Source: Bartonella sp. HY328 (GTDB lineage: Bacteria; Pseudomonadota; Alphaproteobacteria; Rhizobiales; Rhizobiaceae). From it: 64,000 bases of DNA. This document shows positions 28,166 through 37,829 of this stretch, piece after piece (position 1 is the stretch's first letter; each line of letters starts with the position of its first letter). The DNA is taken from the NCBI RefSeq assembly GCF_025449335.1, contig NZ_CP104883.1, forward strand, positions 2,410,501 to 2,474,500. Direction: 5' to 3'. A program made the translations under genes and the position numbers. The notes beneath the pieces were generated by a model. The model worked only from the letters and a program-made list of their open reading frames with translations. It made no database searches and was not told the DNA's origin.

Positions 28166-28201
28166 AAAAACACCCTTTCATAAAATGAAAAGGTGTTTTT
28201 A
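28166..28201 (-). terminator. Intrinsic terminator of poxB
   Basis: AAAAACACC-TTTCAT pairs with ATGAAA-GGTGTTTTT around a 3-4 nt loop, with a T-run on the minus strand. It lies just after the poxB stop and upstream of the MerR gene on the same strand. Confidence 0.85.
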
Positions 28202-28235
28202 AATCCATTTTTAAGCTAGAATTTTATTCTAACTA

Positions 28236-29948
28236 TTAGCGAACAAAATTATCAACTAGAAGATCTTTAACTTCTTTTACGCGTCCTTTCAAAACGGCTT
28301 TTACACCATAAAGCGCCATGTTTTTAACTTCACTAACGGTAACTTCTGGTGGCATAACCAATTCATAGCCACTGGTTAAAACGTCAAGAAGCGCAGGCCC
28401 ATCATAGGCTAAAAATTCTTTTATGGCATTTTCAAGTTGCTCTGGCTTTTCAACGCGCCAAGCACCAAAACCAATAACTTCTGCCATTTTAGCAAAATCT
28501 GGATTTTTTAAATCCGTATATTCATTAACCAGCGATTCAGCCTTTTGCTCAAGTTCAACAAAGTTAAGGGAAGCATTATTGAGGACAACAATTTTGACAT
28601 TGATTTTTTCTTGCACCGCCGTCAATAATTCACCCATAAGCATTGAAAGACCGCCATCACCAGAAATGGAAATGACTTGGCGATCGGGATAGGCTTTTTT
28701 AATGCCTAGTGCCTGTGGCATAGCATTTGCCATTGAACCGTGTAATAGGCTGGATAAAGTGCGCCGTTTACCGTTGGTTTTAAAATGACGAAGAACCCAA
28801 ACCATAGCAGTGCCGCAATCTGCTACAGCTACCGCATCATCATCGGCATGTTCGCTAATAAGGGAAACTAGATGCTGAGGATGAATAATTGATTTTGCTT
28901 CTTGTACCTCTTTTTCCTGTTCTTTTTTATGCTCTTCATTTATTTTCAAACAATGGTCAAGGAAATTAGTGTCGGATTTTTCTACAACTATTGGTAATAA
29001 TGCTTCAACGCTGGCTTTAATATCGCCTACCAAACCAAGCTCGACAGGATGACGATGCCCAAGACGAGATGCATCTTCATCAATCTGAATTAAAGTTGCT
29101 TTATTTGGGTAAAACTGGCTAAAAGCAAAATCTGTACCAAGCAATAAGAGTGTGTCACATTCTTCCATCATGGTAAAGCAAGGCTTGCCACCTAGCATAC
29201 CTGTCATACCAATATCATAGGGATTATCATATTCGATAAAATCCTTAGCGCGGGTTGAATGACCGATTGGACTTTTTAATTTTTTGGCAAGTGCAATCAC
29301 TTCATCATGAGCGCCCTTTACACCTGCGCCAACAAAAATACCAATTTTTTTACCCTTGGCCAAAAGACTTGCAACTTCAGAAAGCTCGCTATCACTTGGG
29401 CGAATAACTGGATTGGTACGATAGGTTTTAAATTGCGTTTCATTTTTAATAAAAGCCTCAGATATATCTGATGGCAAAATGATAACCGCCACACCTTTTT
29501 TAGCAATAGCTGCTTGGCAGGCTTGCGCTGTGATGCGCTGGGCATCTTCTGGATTTAATACCTGCTCACAAAATACCGAGCAATGAGAATAAAGCGCGCG
29601 AAAGTCCACTTCTTGTGGATAGGCTGTGCCTAAAGTTCCACTTGCCAATTGACTGGCAATCAATACCATTGGTGCACGATTGCGATTTGCTTCAAAAATA
29701 CCATTAATAAAATGCAAGGAACCTGGCCCGCAAGAACCAGCGCAAGCAGCAATTTCACCAGTAAGATAAGCATCAGCACCAGCAGCAAAAGCTCCAGCTT
29801 CTTCATGGCGCATATGCACCCAGCTGATTTTGCTTTTTGAAATCGCGGTTGTCACATAGTTTAGGGTATCGCCAACAATACCATAGCACCGCCGCACGCC
29901 TGCATCTTCCAGTGTTTTTACAACGATATCTGCAACTCTCTGGGACAT
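28236..29948 (-). CDS. poxB: Pyruvate dehydrogenase (quinone) PoxB-like
   Basis: A 570-residue thiamine-diphosphate enzyme. The TPP-activating glutamate lies in HMRHEEAGAFAAGA, the GDGGLSMLMGE motif binds TPP-Mg, and the FAD-type middle domain is present. Its C-terminal 25 or so residues (KNMALYGVKAVLKGRVKEVKDLL) form a basic amphipathic helix like the PoxB membrane-binding tail. It oxidatively decarboxylates pyruvate to acetate and feeds quinones. The Shine-Dalgarno AAGGAG lies directly beside a RIME-like repeat, so that repeat is probably in the leader or promoter. Confidence 0.9.
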   Translation of the reverse strand: MSQRVADIVVKTLEDAGVRRCYGIVGDTLNYVTTAISKSKISWVHMRHEEAGAFAAGADAYLTGEIAACAGSCGPGSLHFINGIFEANRNRAPMVLIASQLASGTLGTAYPQEVDFRALYSHCSVFCEQVLNPEDAQRITAQACQAAIAKKGVAVIILPSDISEAFIKNETQFKTYRTNPVIRPSDSELSEVASLLAKGKKIGIFVGAGVKGAHDEVIALAKKLKSPIGHSTRAKDFIEYDNPYDIGMTGMLGGKPCFTMMEECDTLLLLGTDFAFSQFYPNKATLIQIDEDASRLGHRHPVELGLVGDIKASVEALLPIVVEKSDTNFLDHCLKINEEHKKEQEKEVQEAKSIIHPQHLVSLISEHADDDAVAVADCGTAMVWVLRHFKTNGKRRTLSSLLHGSMANAMPQALGIKKAYPDRQVISISGDGGLSMLMGELLTAVQEKINVKIVVLNNASLNFVELEQKAESLVNEYTDLKNPDFAKMAEVIGFGAWRVEKPEQLENAIKEFLAYDGPALLDVLTSGYELVMPPEVTVSEVKNMALYGVKAVLKGRVKEVKDLLVDNFVR

Positions 29949-29964
29949 AATGCAATCTCCTTAA

Positions 29965-30070
29965 TTAGAGCGTTTTCCGAAAAGTGTGAAGCGGTTTTCG
30001 GACAAAAAACGCGATGTAAACAATGCATCAGAGCGCCGATCTGATCCAACCAGATCGAAATGCGCTCTAA
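29965..30070. repeat. RIME-like palindromic intergenic repeat, copy 1 (full)
   Basis: 106 bp bounded by TTAGAGCG and CGCTCTAA, with two internal hairpins (CCGAAAA/TTTTCGG and GATCTG/CAGATC). It is nearly identical to the copy at 55981. It sits between the poxB Shine-Dalgarno sequence and its promoter side. The name is by resemblance to the mosaic elements of Rhizobiales. Confidence 0.85.
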
Positions 30071-30267
30071 ATGGTGATATGCTCCACAAGCATATCGTGG
30101 CCATAGAGTGCTACAAATTTAAAAAAAGGAAACAGTAAAAATAGATTATCACGTCACTGTGAAAACCTTGCAACAAAAATGCAATATTTCAAGCAATATG
30201 AGAATGGAAATACTGTCATTTCAAAAATTTACAATTTTGTTTTATTTACGGCAAATATTTTACAATA
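30071..30267. other. Gene-free remainder upstream of poxB
   Basis: About 200 bp of AT-rich DNA completing the gap between poxB and the transferase gene. It probably holds the poxB promoter. I see nothing else in it. Confidence 0.4.
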
Positions 30268-30924
30268 TTATGGTTGCCATTTTGAGATAAAATCTTCAAT
30301 AGCCATATTTTGCATATCAGGAATTGCTTCATAAAGCTTTTCTAATGGCCAATCCCACCATTGAAGTGCAAGTAAAGATTCAACTATCGGCTTTGAAAAA
30401 CGCATTTTGATGTTTTTTGCTGGTACTCCAACCACAATTTCATAGTCCCCAACATCTTTGGTTACAACAGCATTGGCACCAATCACCGCACCATGACCAA
30501 TTTTGATATCTGGCATAATCACCGCGCCATGACCAATCCATACATCATGGCCAATTGACACTCTTTTATTTTGCCGCCGTGCACGAAATTCACTATCGAG
30601 CGGTAAAAAACGAAAATATTCATTGGGGCGATAGCTAAATTTGTGGGTACTTAATCGCTCCATCGGGTGCTCAAGAGCATTAATCCGCACATTAGCAGCG
30701 ATCGAACAAAATTTACCAATATCGGCATAAATCGCCTCGCCATTGCGTTCAAAGTAGCTAAAAGCACCAAGATTTACATCCGTGAGCTGCACACGCTCGC
30801 CAATTTCACTATAGGGGCCAAGTTTTGTGCCCTTTAGCCGCGCGGTTGAGTGAATACGCGGGGCCTTATCTTGAAACCGTAAATCAGCCGTTTCAGTCCC
30901 TTTATCTGCTCCGATATCTTTCAT
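30268..30924 (-). CDS. Hexapeptide-repeat acetyltransferase, phosphonate-metabolism family
   Basis: A 218-residue left-handed beta-helix protein with hexapeptide repeats (IGHDVWIGHGAVIMPDIKIGHGAVIGANAVVTKDV) and the LEHPMERLSTHKFSYRP segment typical of the chloramphenicol-acetyltransferase-like group that accompanies C-P lyase phn operons. It probably acetylates an amino-bearing small molecule. No C-P lyase genes lie in this window, so here it is an orphan. The alternative is a general xenobiotic acetyltransferase. Confidence 0.75.
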   Translation of the reverse strand: MKDIGADKGTETADLRFQDKAPRIHSTARLKGTKLGPYSEIGERVQLTDVNLGAFSYFERNGEAIYADIGKFCSIAANVRINALEHPMERLSTHKFSYRPNEYFRFLPLDSEFRARRQNKRVSIGHDVWIGHGAVIMPDIKIGHGAVIGANAVVTKDVGDYEIVVGVPAKNIKMRFSKPIVESLLALQWWDWPLEKLYEAIPDMQNMAIEDFISKWQP

Positions 30925-31119
30925 AGTGCGACTTTTTATCTTTTAAAACTGGTTGAATAGCAATCAATGCATGCTTATAGTTATTTTAAATTACTCTAAC
31001 AGGCAAACAGAGCCTTTTCATCCATAAATTGATGACGTTTTTTAAATTGATTTGTTAAAAAGCAAATTACAGTATTAAAATTAAGCATCGGTTTGCCGCA
31101 ATTATAACTAGGTTACTCA

Positions 31120-31692
31120 ATGAAAGCACTAACCAAATTTGCTATAATTACTGCCCTATTTTTTGTGGCAATATTTGCTTGGGCGCATTTTACCAAACCC
31201 AAACCCTTTGGTGATGATTTTAGCCTTACCGATTCCAATGGTAAGATGGTTACGCAAGATGATATTCGTGCGCAACCATCAGCCGTATTTTTTGGCTATA
31301 CGATGTGCCCCGATGTTTGCCCAACAACACTTTTGGATATTACCGAATGGTTGGAGGCTTTAGGACCTGATGCGGATAAAATTAAAGTTTGGTTCTTTAC
31401 CGTTGACCCAGAGCGTGATACGCCACAAGTTATGCATGATTATATTTCCAATTTTTCTGATCGTATTATTGGCATATCTGGCGATCCGCAAAAGGTACAT
31501 GCAGCCATAAAGAGTTTTAATATTGTGGCTGAAAAAGTACCGGGCAATGATGGTGATTATACTTATGACCACACTGCTGCGGTTATCTTGCTTAGAAAAG
31601 GTGGGCGCGTTCGCACCACTATTCCTTACCAGCAAGATAAGGAGGTTGCTGTAGAATGGTTAAAAGAATTGGCGCAAAGCGCAGGAAACTAA
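31120..31692 (+). CDS. SCO1/SenC-family copper chaperone
   Basis: 190 residues with one N-terminal membrane anchor (about residues 6-22) and a thioredoxin-like periplasmic domain. The copper ligands are Cys63 and Cys67 (TMCPDVCP) and His151 (YDHTAAV). It inserts copper into the CuA site of cytochrome oxidase or acts as a thiol reductase. prmA starts 4 bp after its stop codon. Confidence 0.93.
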   Translation: MKALTKFAIITALFFVAIFAWAHFTKPKPFGDDFSLTDSNGKMVTQDDIRAQPSAVFFGYTMCPDVCPTTLLDITEWLEALGPDADKIKVWFFTVDPERDTPQVMHDYISNFSDRIIGISGDPQKVHAAIKSFNIVAEKVPGNDGDYTYDHTAAVILLRKGGRVRTTIPYQQDKEVAVEWLKELAQSAGN

Positions 31693-31696
31693 TATT

Positions 31697-32566
31697 TTGT
31701 CACAGATACGCCTATTTATAACCCATACAAAATCCGATGCCGAGGCAATCTATGCCAAGCTTGAGCCAGCTTTTGAAGAAGATGGTTTACCAGTTTCTAT
31801 TGCAGAAATTAATGAAGATGAAGAAATTTTTGAGGTTTCGCTTTATTGTGAAAATGATGACCTTGAGGATATGCGCACGCGCTTTGCCAATATTTTAAAT
31901 ATTGATGATAGCAGCATTACTGTTGAAGTTTTACCTGAGATCGATTGGGTTCAACACAGCCTTGAAGGGTTAAAACCTGTACGTGCTGGCCGCTTTTTTG
32001 TGCATGGTAGCCATGATCGGGAAAAAATTGCCGCCAATGATATTTCCATTGAAATTGATGCAGGCCAAGCATTTGGTACCGGTCATCACGGCACAACAGC
32101 TGGTTGCCTTGAAATGATTGGCATGGTGATGCGCAATGAGCATCCACAAAATATTCTTGACCTTGGTACAGGCAGTGGTGTGTTAGCCATTGGCATGGCT
32201 AAGCTTTACCCCGTTAGCATTGTCGCCAGTGATATTGATCCGATTGCGACCAAAGTTGCTAAGGAAAATATTAAATTAAATGGCGTTGCATCGCGCATTG
32301 ATGCGGTAACAGCTGCTGGTTTTCACCATCGTGAATTATTGATGCGTGCGCCATTTGATTTAATTGTAGCTAATATTCTTGCTCGGCCGTTGATGATGCT
32401 AGCGCCGCGCATGGCACGGGCGTTAAAACCCAATGGCTCAATCATATTATCGGGTATTTTGGATAGCCAACGCGACCGTGTTCTTGCAGCTTATCGTGCG
32501 CAAGGACTTTATCACCAATCAACCTTTCACCGTAATGGTTGGGTAACACTACATTTAAAGCGATAA
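31697..32566 (+). CDS. prmA: Ribosomal protein L11 methyltransferase PrmA
   Basis: A 289-residue SAM-dependent methyltransferase. Motif I is ILDLGTGSGVLAIGMAKL, and the catalytic loop corresponds to DLIVANILARPL. It trimethylates ribosomal protein L11. The start appears to be TTG (M-S-Q-I-R-L), with AGGA about 10 nt upstream inside the end of the SCO gene. The two genes are probably translationally linked. Confidence 0.93.
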   Translation: MSQIRLFITHTKSDAEAIYAKLEPAFEEDGLPVSIAEINEDEEIFEVSLYCENDDLEDMRTRFANILNIDDSSITVEVLPEIDWVQHSLEGLKPVRAGRFFVHGSHDREKIAANDISIEIDAGQAFGTGHHGTTAGCLEMIGMVMRNEHPQNILDLGTGSGVLAIGMAKLYPVSIVASDIDPIATKVAKENIKLNGVASRIDAVTAAGFHHRELLMRAPFDLIVANILARPLMMLAPRMARALKPNGSIILSGILDSQRDRVLAAYRAQGLYHQSTFHRNGWVTLHLKR

Positions 32567-32622
32567 ATGAAATCAAATAGCAATTAATCCAAGCGATAAA
32601 GCCAAATCTTGCAAGGTGTAAA

Positions 32623-34461
32623 ATGTTTCAGACCTTTGATGTTGCAACCAATCCTGACAATGGCAAGCCAAGACTTGCACTATTGCGTAAAGAAATGAGC
32701 CGCTTGGGGCTTGATGGCTTTATCATACCCCGCGCCGATGAGCATCAAGGTGAATATGTACCACCACATGCGCAACGGCTTGCTTGGCTTACTGGCTTTA
32801 CTGGATCGGCTGGTAGCGCACTTATCTTGCAAGATAAAGCCTATATTTTTACTGATGGGCGTTATAGTTTACAGGTTCGCCAACAAACCGATAATACTGT
32901 TTTTGCCTATGAAGATTTAATATCAAATCCACCATCTAAATGGTTGAGTGCGAATGGCAAAGGTCTAACAATTGGCTTTGACCCTTGGCTTACAACTATT
33001 GCCGGAGCACGTCAGTTACGTGAAGCTATGGCAAAGGCTGGTGGTAATATGCACAGCTTGGATTATAATCTTGTTGATATAATTTGGCATGACCAACCAG
33101 AGCCGCCACTTGGCCGCGTGACCATTCAACCGCTTTCCATGGCTGGTAAAGAAGCTGACATTAAACTTGCAGAAATGCAGGAGGATATTAAGCAGAAAAA
33201 TTGCACTTCTACTATTTTAACCGATCCATCATCGATTGCATGGCTGTTTAATATTCGCGGAACAGATGTATCAAATACGCCATTGCCACTATCTTTTGCT
33301 TTTATATCAGCTACAGGCAAGCCCTATCTATTTATTGATCCAAGAAAAATTGGAGTGGAAGAAAAAGCCTATCTTGACCCGCTATGCCATATTGTGGCTC
33401 CAAGCCATATGGTTGATAAATTGAAAGAAATTATTGCCGGCAATCAAACAATATTGCTTGATGCCAATTTATGTGCTGAAAAAATCCGCACACTTATTGA
33501 AGATGCTGGTGCAATTATTGTTGAAGGGCAAGATCCAGCAAAATTACCACGGGCAATCAAAAACGCAGTTGAACTAGAAGGCGCAAGACGCGCCCATTTG
33601 CGTGACGGTGTTGCCTTGGTTAGATTTTTCTCATGGCTAAGTCAGCAAAGTGCAGGTACTCAAGACGAAATTTCCGCCGCTATTAAGCTTGAAGAATTTC
33701 GCGCAAAAACCGCAACTGAGCACCATTCTAAGCTTGAAGATTTATCTTTTGACACGATCTCCGGTGCTGGTAGTGATGGCGCTATTATCCATTACCGTGT
33801 CAACACCAAAACCAACCGCAAATTAGAACCGCATGAGTTATACTTGGTTGACTCAGGCGCGCAATATCGCGATGGCACCACAGATGTTACGAGAACCGTT
33901 GCCATTTGTGCTAAAGGCGGCAAGCCAGATGCGGAACAAATTCGCTGTTTCACATTGGTGTTAAAAGGCATGATCAACATGTCATTGGCACGTTTTCCCG
34001 CCCATTCGCGCGGGGTTGACCTTGATATTTTAGCACGCAGCGCTTTATGGAAAGCTGGCCTTGATTATAAGCATGGTACAGGGCATGGTGTTGGCTCTTT
34101 CCTATCAGTTCATGAAGGGCCGCAAAGCTTATCACGCGCCAGCACACAAGAATTAATGGCAGGCATGATTATTTCCAATGAACCCGGTTACTACCGCGAG
34201 GGAGCCTTTGGCATACGCATTGAAAATTTGCTTATTGTGCAAGATGCAGAGCCTATTGATGGCGGCGAAATTGACATGCACAGTTTTGAAACCTTGACCC
34301 TATGTCCAATTGATCAAAGCTTGATTGATAGCACTATGCTCACTTTGGAAGAACGCCAATGGCTCAACGCCTATCATGCAAAGGTTTATGAAAAGCTTTC
34401 ACCATTTGTAAGCGGTGATGATTTAATTTTTTTAACTAGCGCCACAGCGGAGCTGTTTTAA
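32623..34461 (+). CDS. pepP: Xaa-Pro aminopeptidase (M24B, aminopeptidase P)
   Basis: A 612-residue long-form aminopeptidase P with two creatinase-like N-terminal domains and a C-terminal pita-bread domain. The metal ligands are visible: two Asp in LVDSGAQYRDGTTDVTRT, His in GTGHGVGSF, Glu in SNEPGYY and Glu in IRIENLL. It releases N-terminal residues before proline. It has no signal peptide, so it is cytoplasmic. AAGGTG lies before the ATG. Confidence 0.93.
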   Translation: MFQTFDVATNPDNGKPRLALLRKEMSRLGLDGFIIPRADEHQGEYVPPHAQRLAWLTGFTGSAGSALILQDKAYIFTDGRYSLQVRQQTDNTVFAYEDLISNPPSKWLSANGKGLTIGFDPWLTTIAGARQLREAMAKAGGNMHSLDYNLVDIIWHDQPEPPLGRVTIQPLSMAGKEADIKLAEMQEDIKQKNCTSTILTDPSSIAWLFNIRGTDVSNTPLPLSFAFISATGKPYLFIDPRKIGVEEKAYLDPLCHIVAPSHMVDKLKEIIAGNQTILLDANLCAEKIRTLIEDAGAIIVEGQDPAKLPRAIKNAVELEGARRAHLRDGVALVRFFSWLSQQSAGTQDEISAAIKLEEFRAKTATEHHSKLEDLSFDTISGAGSDGAIIHYRVNTKTNRKLEPHELYLVDSGAQYRDGTTDVTRTVAICAKGGKPDAEQIRCFTLVLKGMINMSLARFPAHSRGVDLDILARSALWKAGLDYKHGTGHGVGSFLSVHEGPQSLSRASTQELMAGMIISNEPGYYREGAFGIRIENLLIVQDAEPIDGGEIDMHSFETLTLCPIDQSLIDSTMLTLEERQWLNAYHAKVYEKLSPFVSGDDLIFLTSATAELF

Positions 34462-34650
34462 AAAGCAACTTAATTTCAAGAATAATTATTGTTACCACTT
34501 GAATGTAACATAATTTTCTAAATTAATATTTTCCTCCCCGAAAACTAGATTAAACAAATCAACTTTTATGTATTAATTTATAGTTAAAATAAATCTGGAA
34601 CATAATCATCTTATTGGCGTTATTGCAGAGAAGTCCTTTGAACCAATAAG

Positions 34651-36078
34651 ATGGAAAATTTTTTTATGAATATTTCAAAGCCTGTATTTAGAAAACAGAC
34701 TGATGTGCGAACTGCCAAATTATGTAAAAGTAACTCAGTATGGAATTGGCATAAAAATTTTCATGATAGTACAACCACCCCAGAAAATTACTATGAGACA
34801 ACTTTAAGCCAAAGACAACGCTTTACTAAATTTCATGGGGCAAAGGAATGTGATGTAGTCGTTATAGGCGGAGGGCTCTTAGGCTTATCGACAGCACTAC
34901 ATCTAAGCCAAAAGGGTGTAAATGTAATATTGCTAGAAAAAAATAATCTTGGTTCTGGCGCCTCTGGTCGTAATGGTGGACAACTTACTCCTGGTCTAGC
35001 TCGTTGGGAGGCGGAAGATATGTTAGAAAACTTTTCCAATGATGAAGCTAAAAAATTGTGGAGGTTTGCTTCCATAGAATCGATGAATCTTGTTGAGGAA
35101 CTCATCGAAAAGTATGATTTGACGACAGATTATGCTAAAGGGCATTTAACAGCTGCAATCCATCCTAATCATGCTAAATCTTTTAGAAAAAGCTTGAAAG
35201 CCAGAAAGATTTTGGGTGATGATAAAGCGTCGATATTAGATGCAAAGAATATCCAGCAGCATATTCGTTCCAACATTTATCATGCAGGTTTTTTAGATAA
35301 AATTGGTGGGCAGATCCACCCTTTAGCGCTTTTATTAGGCCTTGCCTATGGCTTTATTAAAAATCAAGGGTCAATTTACGAAAATAGCAATGTGACCGAA
35401 ATAAAAAATATGGGCTCAAGTCAACTTGTTGTTACCGATGAAGGGATAATAAGAGCAAAAAAAGGTGTAGTCATTGCAGCCCACCATGAATCCAAAGCTT
35501 TAGCTACTGAGAATAATAATAAATCGGCTTCTTTCTTCACTTATGTCGGTGTTACACAAGTAAATTCAGTAAACCTTAATGATTTACTCCCCTCAAATAT
35601 GCCCGTATATGACACTCAATTCCAAATTGACTATTATAGAAAAGTTAGAGACAACAGGCTTTTATTTGGTGGGTTGGGTACAAGTCAAAGCTGGAATCCC
35701 GATAAAGTGAATGCTTATTTGGAAAATCGTATAGCACATATTTTTCCAGAACTAGGCGCGACCAAACTCGAATTTTCTTGGAGTGGTATCAGTGACCTGA
35801 CAATTAATGGTGCTACCGATTGTACAAAATCATCAGATTCTGCCCCAATCTATATGGTTCAAGGGTGGAGTGGACATGGAGTAGCGCAATCAGTACGAAT
35901 AGGTAAAGCAATAAGTGACGATATTTTAGGAGACCATACCGATTTTTCCATGCTACGCAAAATCAAGCATAGAACTATTCCTTTTAGAAAACTAATTTCG
36001 CCATTTCTTCTTCCCTTAGCAAAAAGTACTGCAAAAATTATAAATTGGGTGGCACCGGGTAAAATGATTTCATTTTAG
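34651..36078 (+). CDS. FAD-dependent oxidoreductase, PuuB/OrdL-like
   Basis: A 475-residue DAO-family flavoprotein. The dinucleotide-binding motif is VVVIGGGLLGLSTALHLSQKG, followed by GASGRNGGQLTPG, where the glycines contact FAD. The C-terminal YMVQGWSGHGVAQS motif fits gamma-glutamylputrescine oxidase and related enzymes. Its substrate is probably a secondary amine or an amino acid derivative. An internal ATG at codon 6 is an alternative start. Codon use seems more AT-rich than in pepP, which could mean later acquisition. Confidence 0.85.
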   Translation: MENFFMNISKPVFRKQTDVRTAKLCKSNSVWNWHKNFHDSTTTPENYYETTLSQRQRFTKFHGAKECDVVVIGGGLLGLSTALHLSQKGVNVILLEKNNLGSGASGRNGGQLTPGLARWEAEDMLENFSNDEAKKLWRFASIESMNLVEELIEKYDLTTDYAKGHLTAAIHPNHAKSFRKSLKARKILGDDKASILDAKNIQQHIRSNIYHAGFLDKIGGQIHPLALLLGLAYGFIKNQGSIYENSNVTEIKNMGSSQLVVTDEGIIRAKKGVVIAAHHESKALATENNNKSASFFTYVGVTQVNSVNLNDLLPSNMPVYDTQFQIDYYRKVRDNRLLFGGLGTSQSWNPDKVNAYLENRIAHIFPELGATKLEFSWSGISDLTINGATDCTKSSDSAPIYMVQGWSGHGVAQSVRIGKAISDDILGDHTDFSMLRKIKHRTIPFRKLISPFLLPLAKSTAKIINWVAPGKMISF

Positions 36079-36088
36079 CAGTTAGCTA

Positions 36089-37054
36089 TTAAATGACTTT
36101 GACTTTAGGTGCAGCGGCGCGGTTAAGCCGGTCATTAATTGCCTCACCAAGACTTATCAATGGTATTGGTGCAACCGCAATGGAACTTGCGCCAACAAGA
36201 TCAAGGCGCTGCATATAGTCAAATAAATGCACTGCCGCTTCTTTTAAATTTCCACTTTCGCTCAAATTTAAAATGGCCTTTGCTTTTGCCTGTCCTTTAA
36301 TTGCTGTGTCACCAAAGTGTAGAAGCGCTTCCCCTTCGATGACTTCATCAACATTTAAGCGCATGGTTGCATTGGGCGCATAATGAGACTTCATCATACC
36401 CGGTGCTTCAATAGCTGCACCATGGTCCAATTGTTTCAATGGTCGCTTTATAATAGCCTCAATCGCTTCACGCTCCAAACCACCGGGGCGCAGTAAATAA
36501 ACATCATCACCATCAACTTTAATAATGGTCGATTCAACCCCTACTTCACATGCACCTGCATCAACAATTAACGGCAGACCACCTTGAAAATCATTTTCAA
36601 CCGCAATGGCACTTGTTGGGCTAATCCGCCCCGAACGGTTAGCACTTGGCGCAACAATAGGACGATCAAGAGCTTGCACAATATCTGCAAAAATTCCTTT
36701 GGGGTTGCGCAAAGCAAGGGTTGGCAAACCAGCTGTTGCCAAAGGGTGAATATTGTTATTTTTTCGCAGTGGTAAAACAAGTGTCAAAGGCCCCGGCCAA
36801 AATTCTTGCATCAACTTGGCTGATATTTGATCAATTTCAACATAACGTGCAGCCATATCCATGGAGGCAACATGAGCAATTAAAGGATTAAAATGGGGAC
36901 GACCTTTGGTAGCAAAAATTTCTGCCACAGCCTCCCCATTAGTTGCATCTGCCGCCAAACCATAAACTGTTTCAGTAGGTAAAGCCGCCAACTTGCCCTC
37001 ACGCAAATGCGCAACAACTTGATTTATAATAGTGGGCGATGCTGAAACAATCAT
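36089..37054 (-). CDS. tsaC: L-threonylcarbamoyladenylate synthase (Sua5/TsaC)
   Basis: 321 residues: an N-terminal YrdC domain (LPTETVYGLAADATN, APSANRSGRISPTSA) and a C-terminal Sua5 domain. It makes threonylcarbamoyl-AMP, the precursor of the t6A37 tRNA modification. It converges with the oxidoreductase gene, leaving about 10 bp. It is a single gene. Confidence 0.93.
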   Translation of the reverse strand: MIVSASPTIINQVVAHLREGKLAALPTETVYGLAADATNGEAVAEIFATKGRPHFNPLIAHVASMDMAARYVEIDQISAKLMQEFWPGPLTLVLPLRKNNNIHPLATAGLPTLALRNPKGIFADIVQALDRPIVAPSANRSGRISPTSAIAVENDFQGGLPLIVDAGACEVGVESTIIKVDGDDVYLLRPGGLEREAIEAIIKRPLKQLDHGAAIEAPGMMKSHYAPNATMRLNVDEVIEGEALLHFGDTAIKGQAKAKAILNLSESGNLKEAAVHLFDYMQRLDLVGASSIAVAPIPLISLGEAINDRLNRAAAPKVKVI

Positions 37055-37166
37055 GATATTTTAAGCTTTTATAATAAAAAGATGAAGAATAATAATAATT
37101 TACTTCAACTTTGTTTATTGAAATTTTTAAACCTATAGCACAAAAATCAAAAACTTTAAAAGCCTG

Positions 37167-37829
37167 CTATTTAATATCCATATTTTTTATCGGCGCAAAA
37201 CTATAGCGATGTAATTTTTTAACTGGCCCATGACTTGCAATGGCTTGCCGATGGGTGGCGGTGGCATAGCCAGCATGTTTTTCAAACCCATAATAAGGAT
37301 GTTGGCTGGCTGCTAAAATCATCATTTTATCACGCATTTCCTTGGCAAGGATCGAGGCTGCAGCAATAGAAACGGAGCGTTGATCGCCTTTTACCCAAGA
37401 ATCCGCAGCACAGGGCAAGCCATCGGGTATATCGCGGCCATCAACTAAGATGTAATCGGGCTGCACAGCAAGGCCTTGGCATGCACGGCGCATGGCCTCA
37501 AGTGAGGCTTTACGTATATCACTATGATCAATTGCTAAAGCACTCATACTGCAAATACTAACGCTAAGAGCAGTATCCAAAATTTGTTGATACAATTTTT
37601 CGCGTTGCTTATGCGACAATTTCTTAGAGTCATTGAGACCAACAGGGATATTGTCGGGGTTTAAAATAACCGCTGCGGCAACCACTGGCCCCGCTAAAGG
37701 CCCGCGTCCTGCTTCATCAGTACCCGCAACAAATTTTGCCCCATGACGCATTAAACGCTGCTCGCCAGAAAAATCTGGTTTTTTAGGGATATCAAATAAA
37801 AGCAGTAGAGAATTAGATTTTTTAGCCAT
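37167..37829 (-). CDS. rnhB: Ribonuclease HII RnhB
   Basis: About 220 residues from MAKKSNSLLLLFD. It cleaves RNA in RNA-DNA hybrids and removes misincorporated ribonucleotides. The active-site motif DEAGRGPLAGPVVAAAV is near residue 40, with AAASILAKEMRD and HPYYGFEKHAGYATATH later. The frame extends 22 codons further up to a TTG, but AAGG lies just before this ATG. Confidence 0.92.
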   Translation of the reverse strand: MAKKSNSLLLLFDIPKKPDFSGEQRLMRHGAKFVAGTDEAGRGPLAGPVVAAAVILNPDNIPVGLNDSKKLSHKQREKLYQQILDTALSVSICSMSALAIDHSDIRKASLEAMRRACQGLAVQPDYILVDGRDIPDGLPCAADSWVKGDQRSVSIAAASILAKEMRDKMMILAASQHPYYGFEKHAGYATATHRQAIASHGPVKKLHRYSFAPIKNMDIK

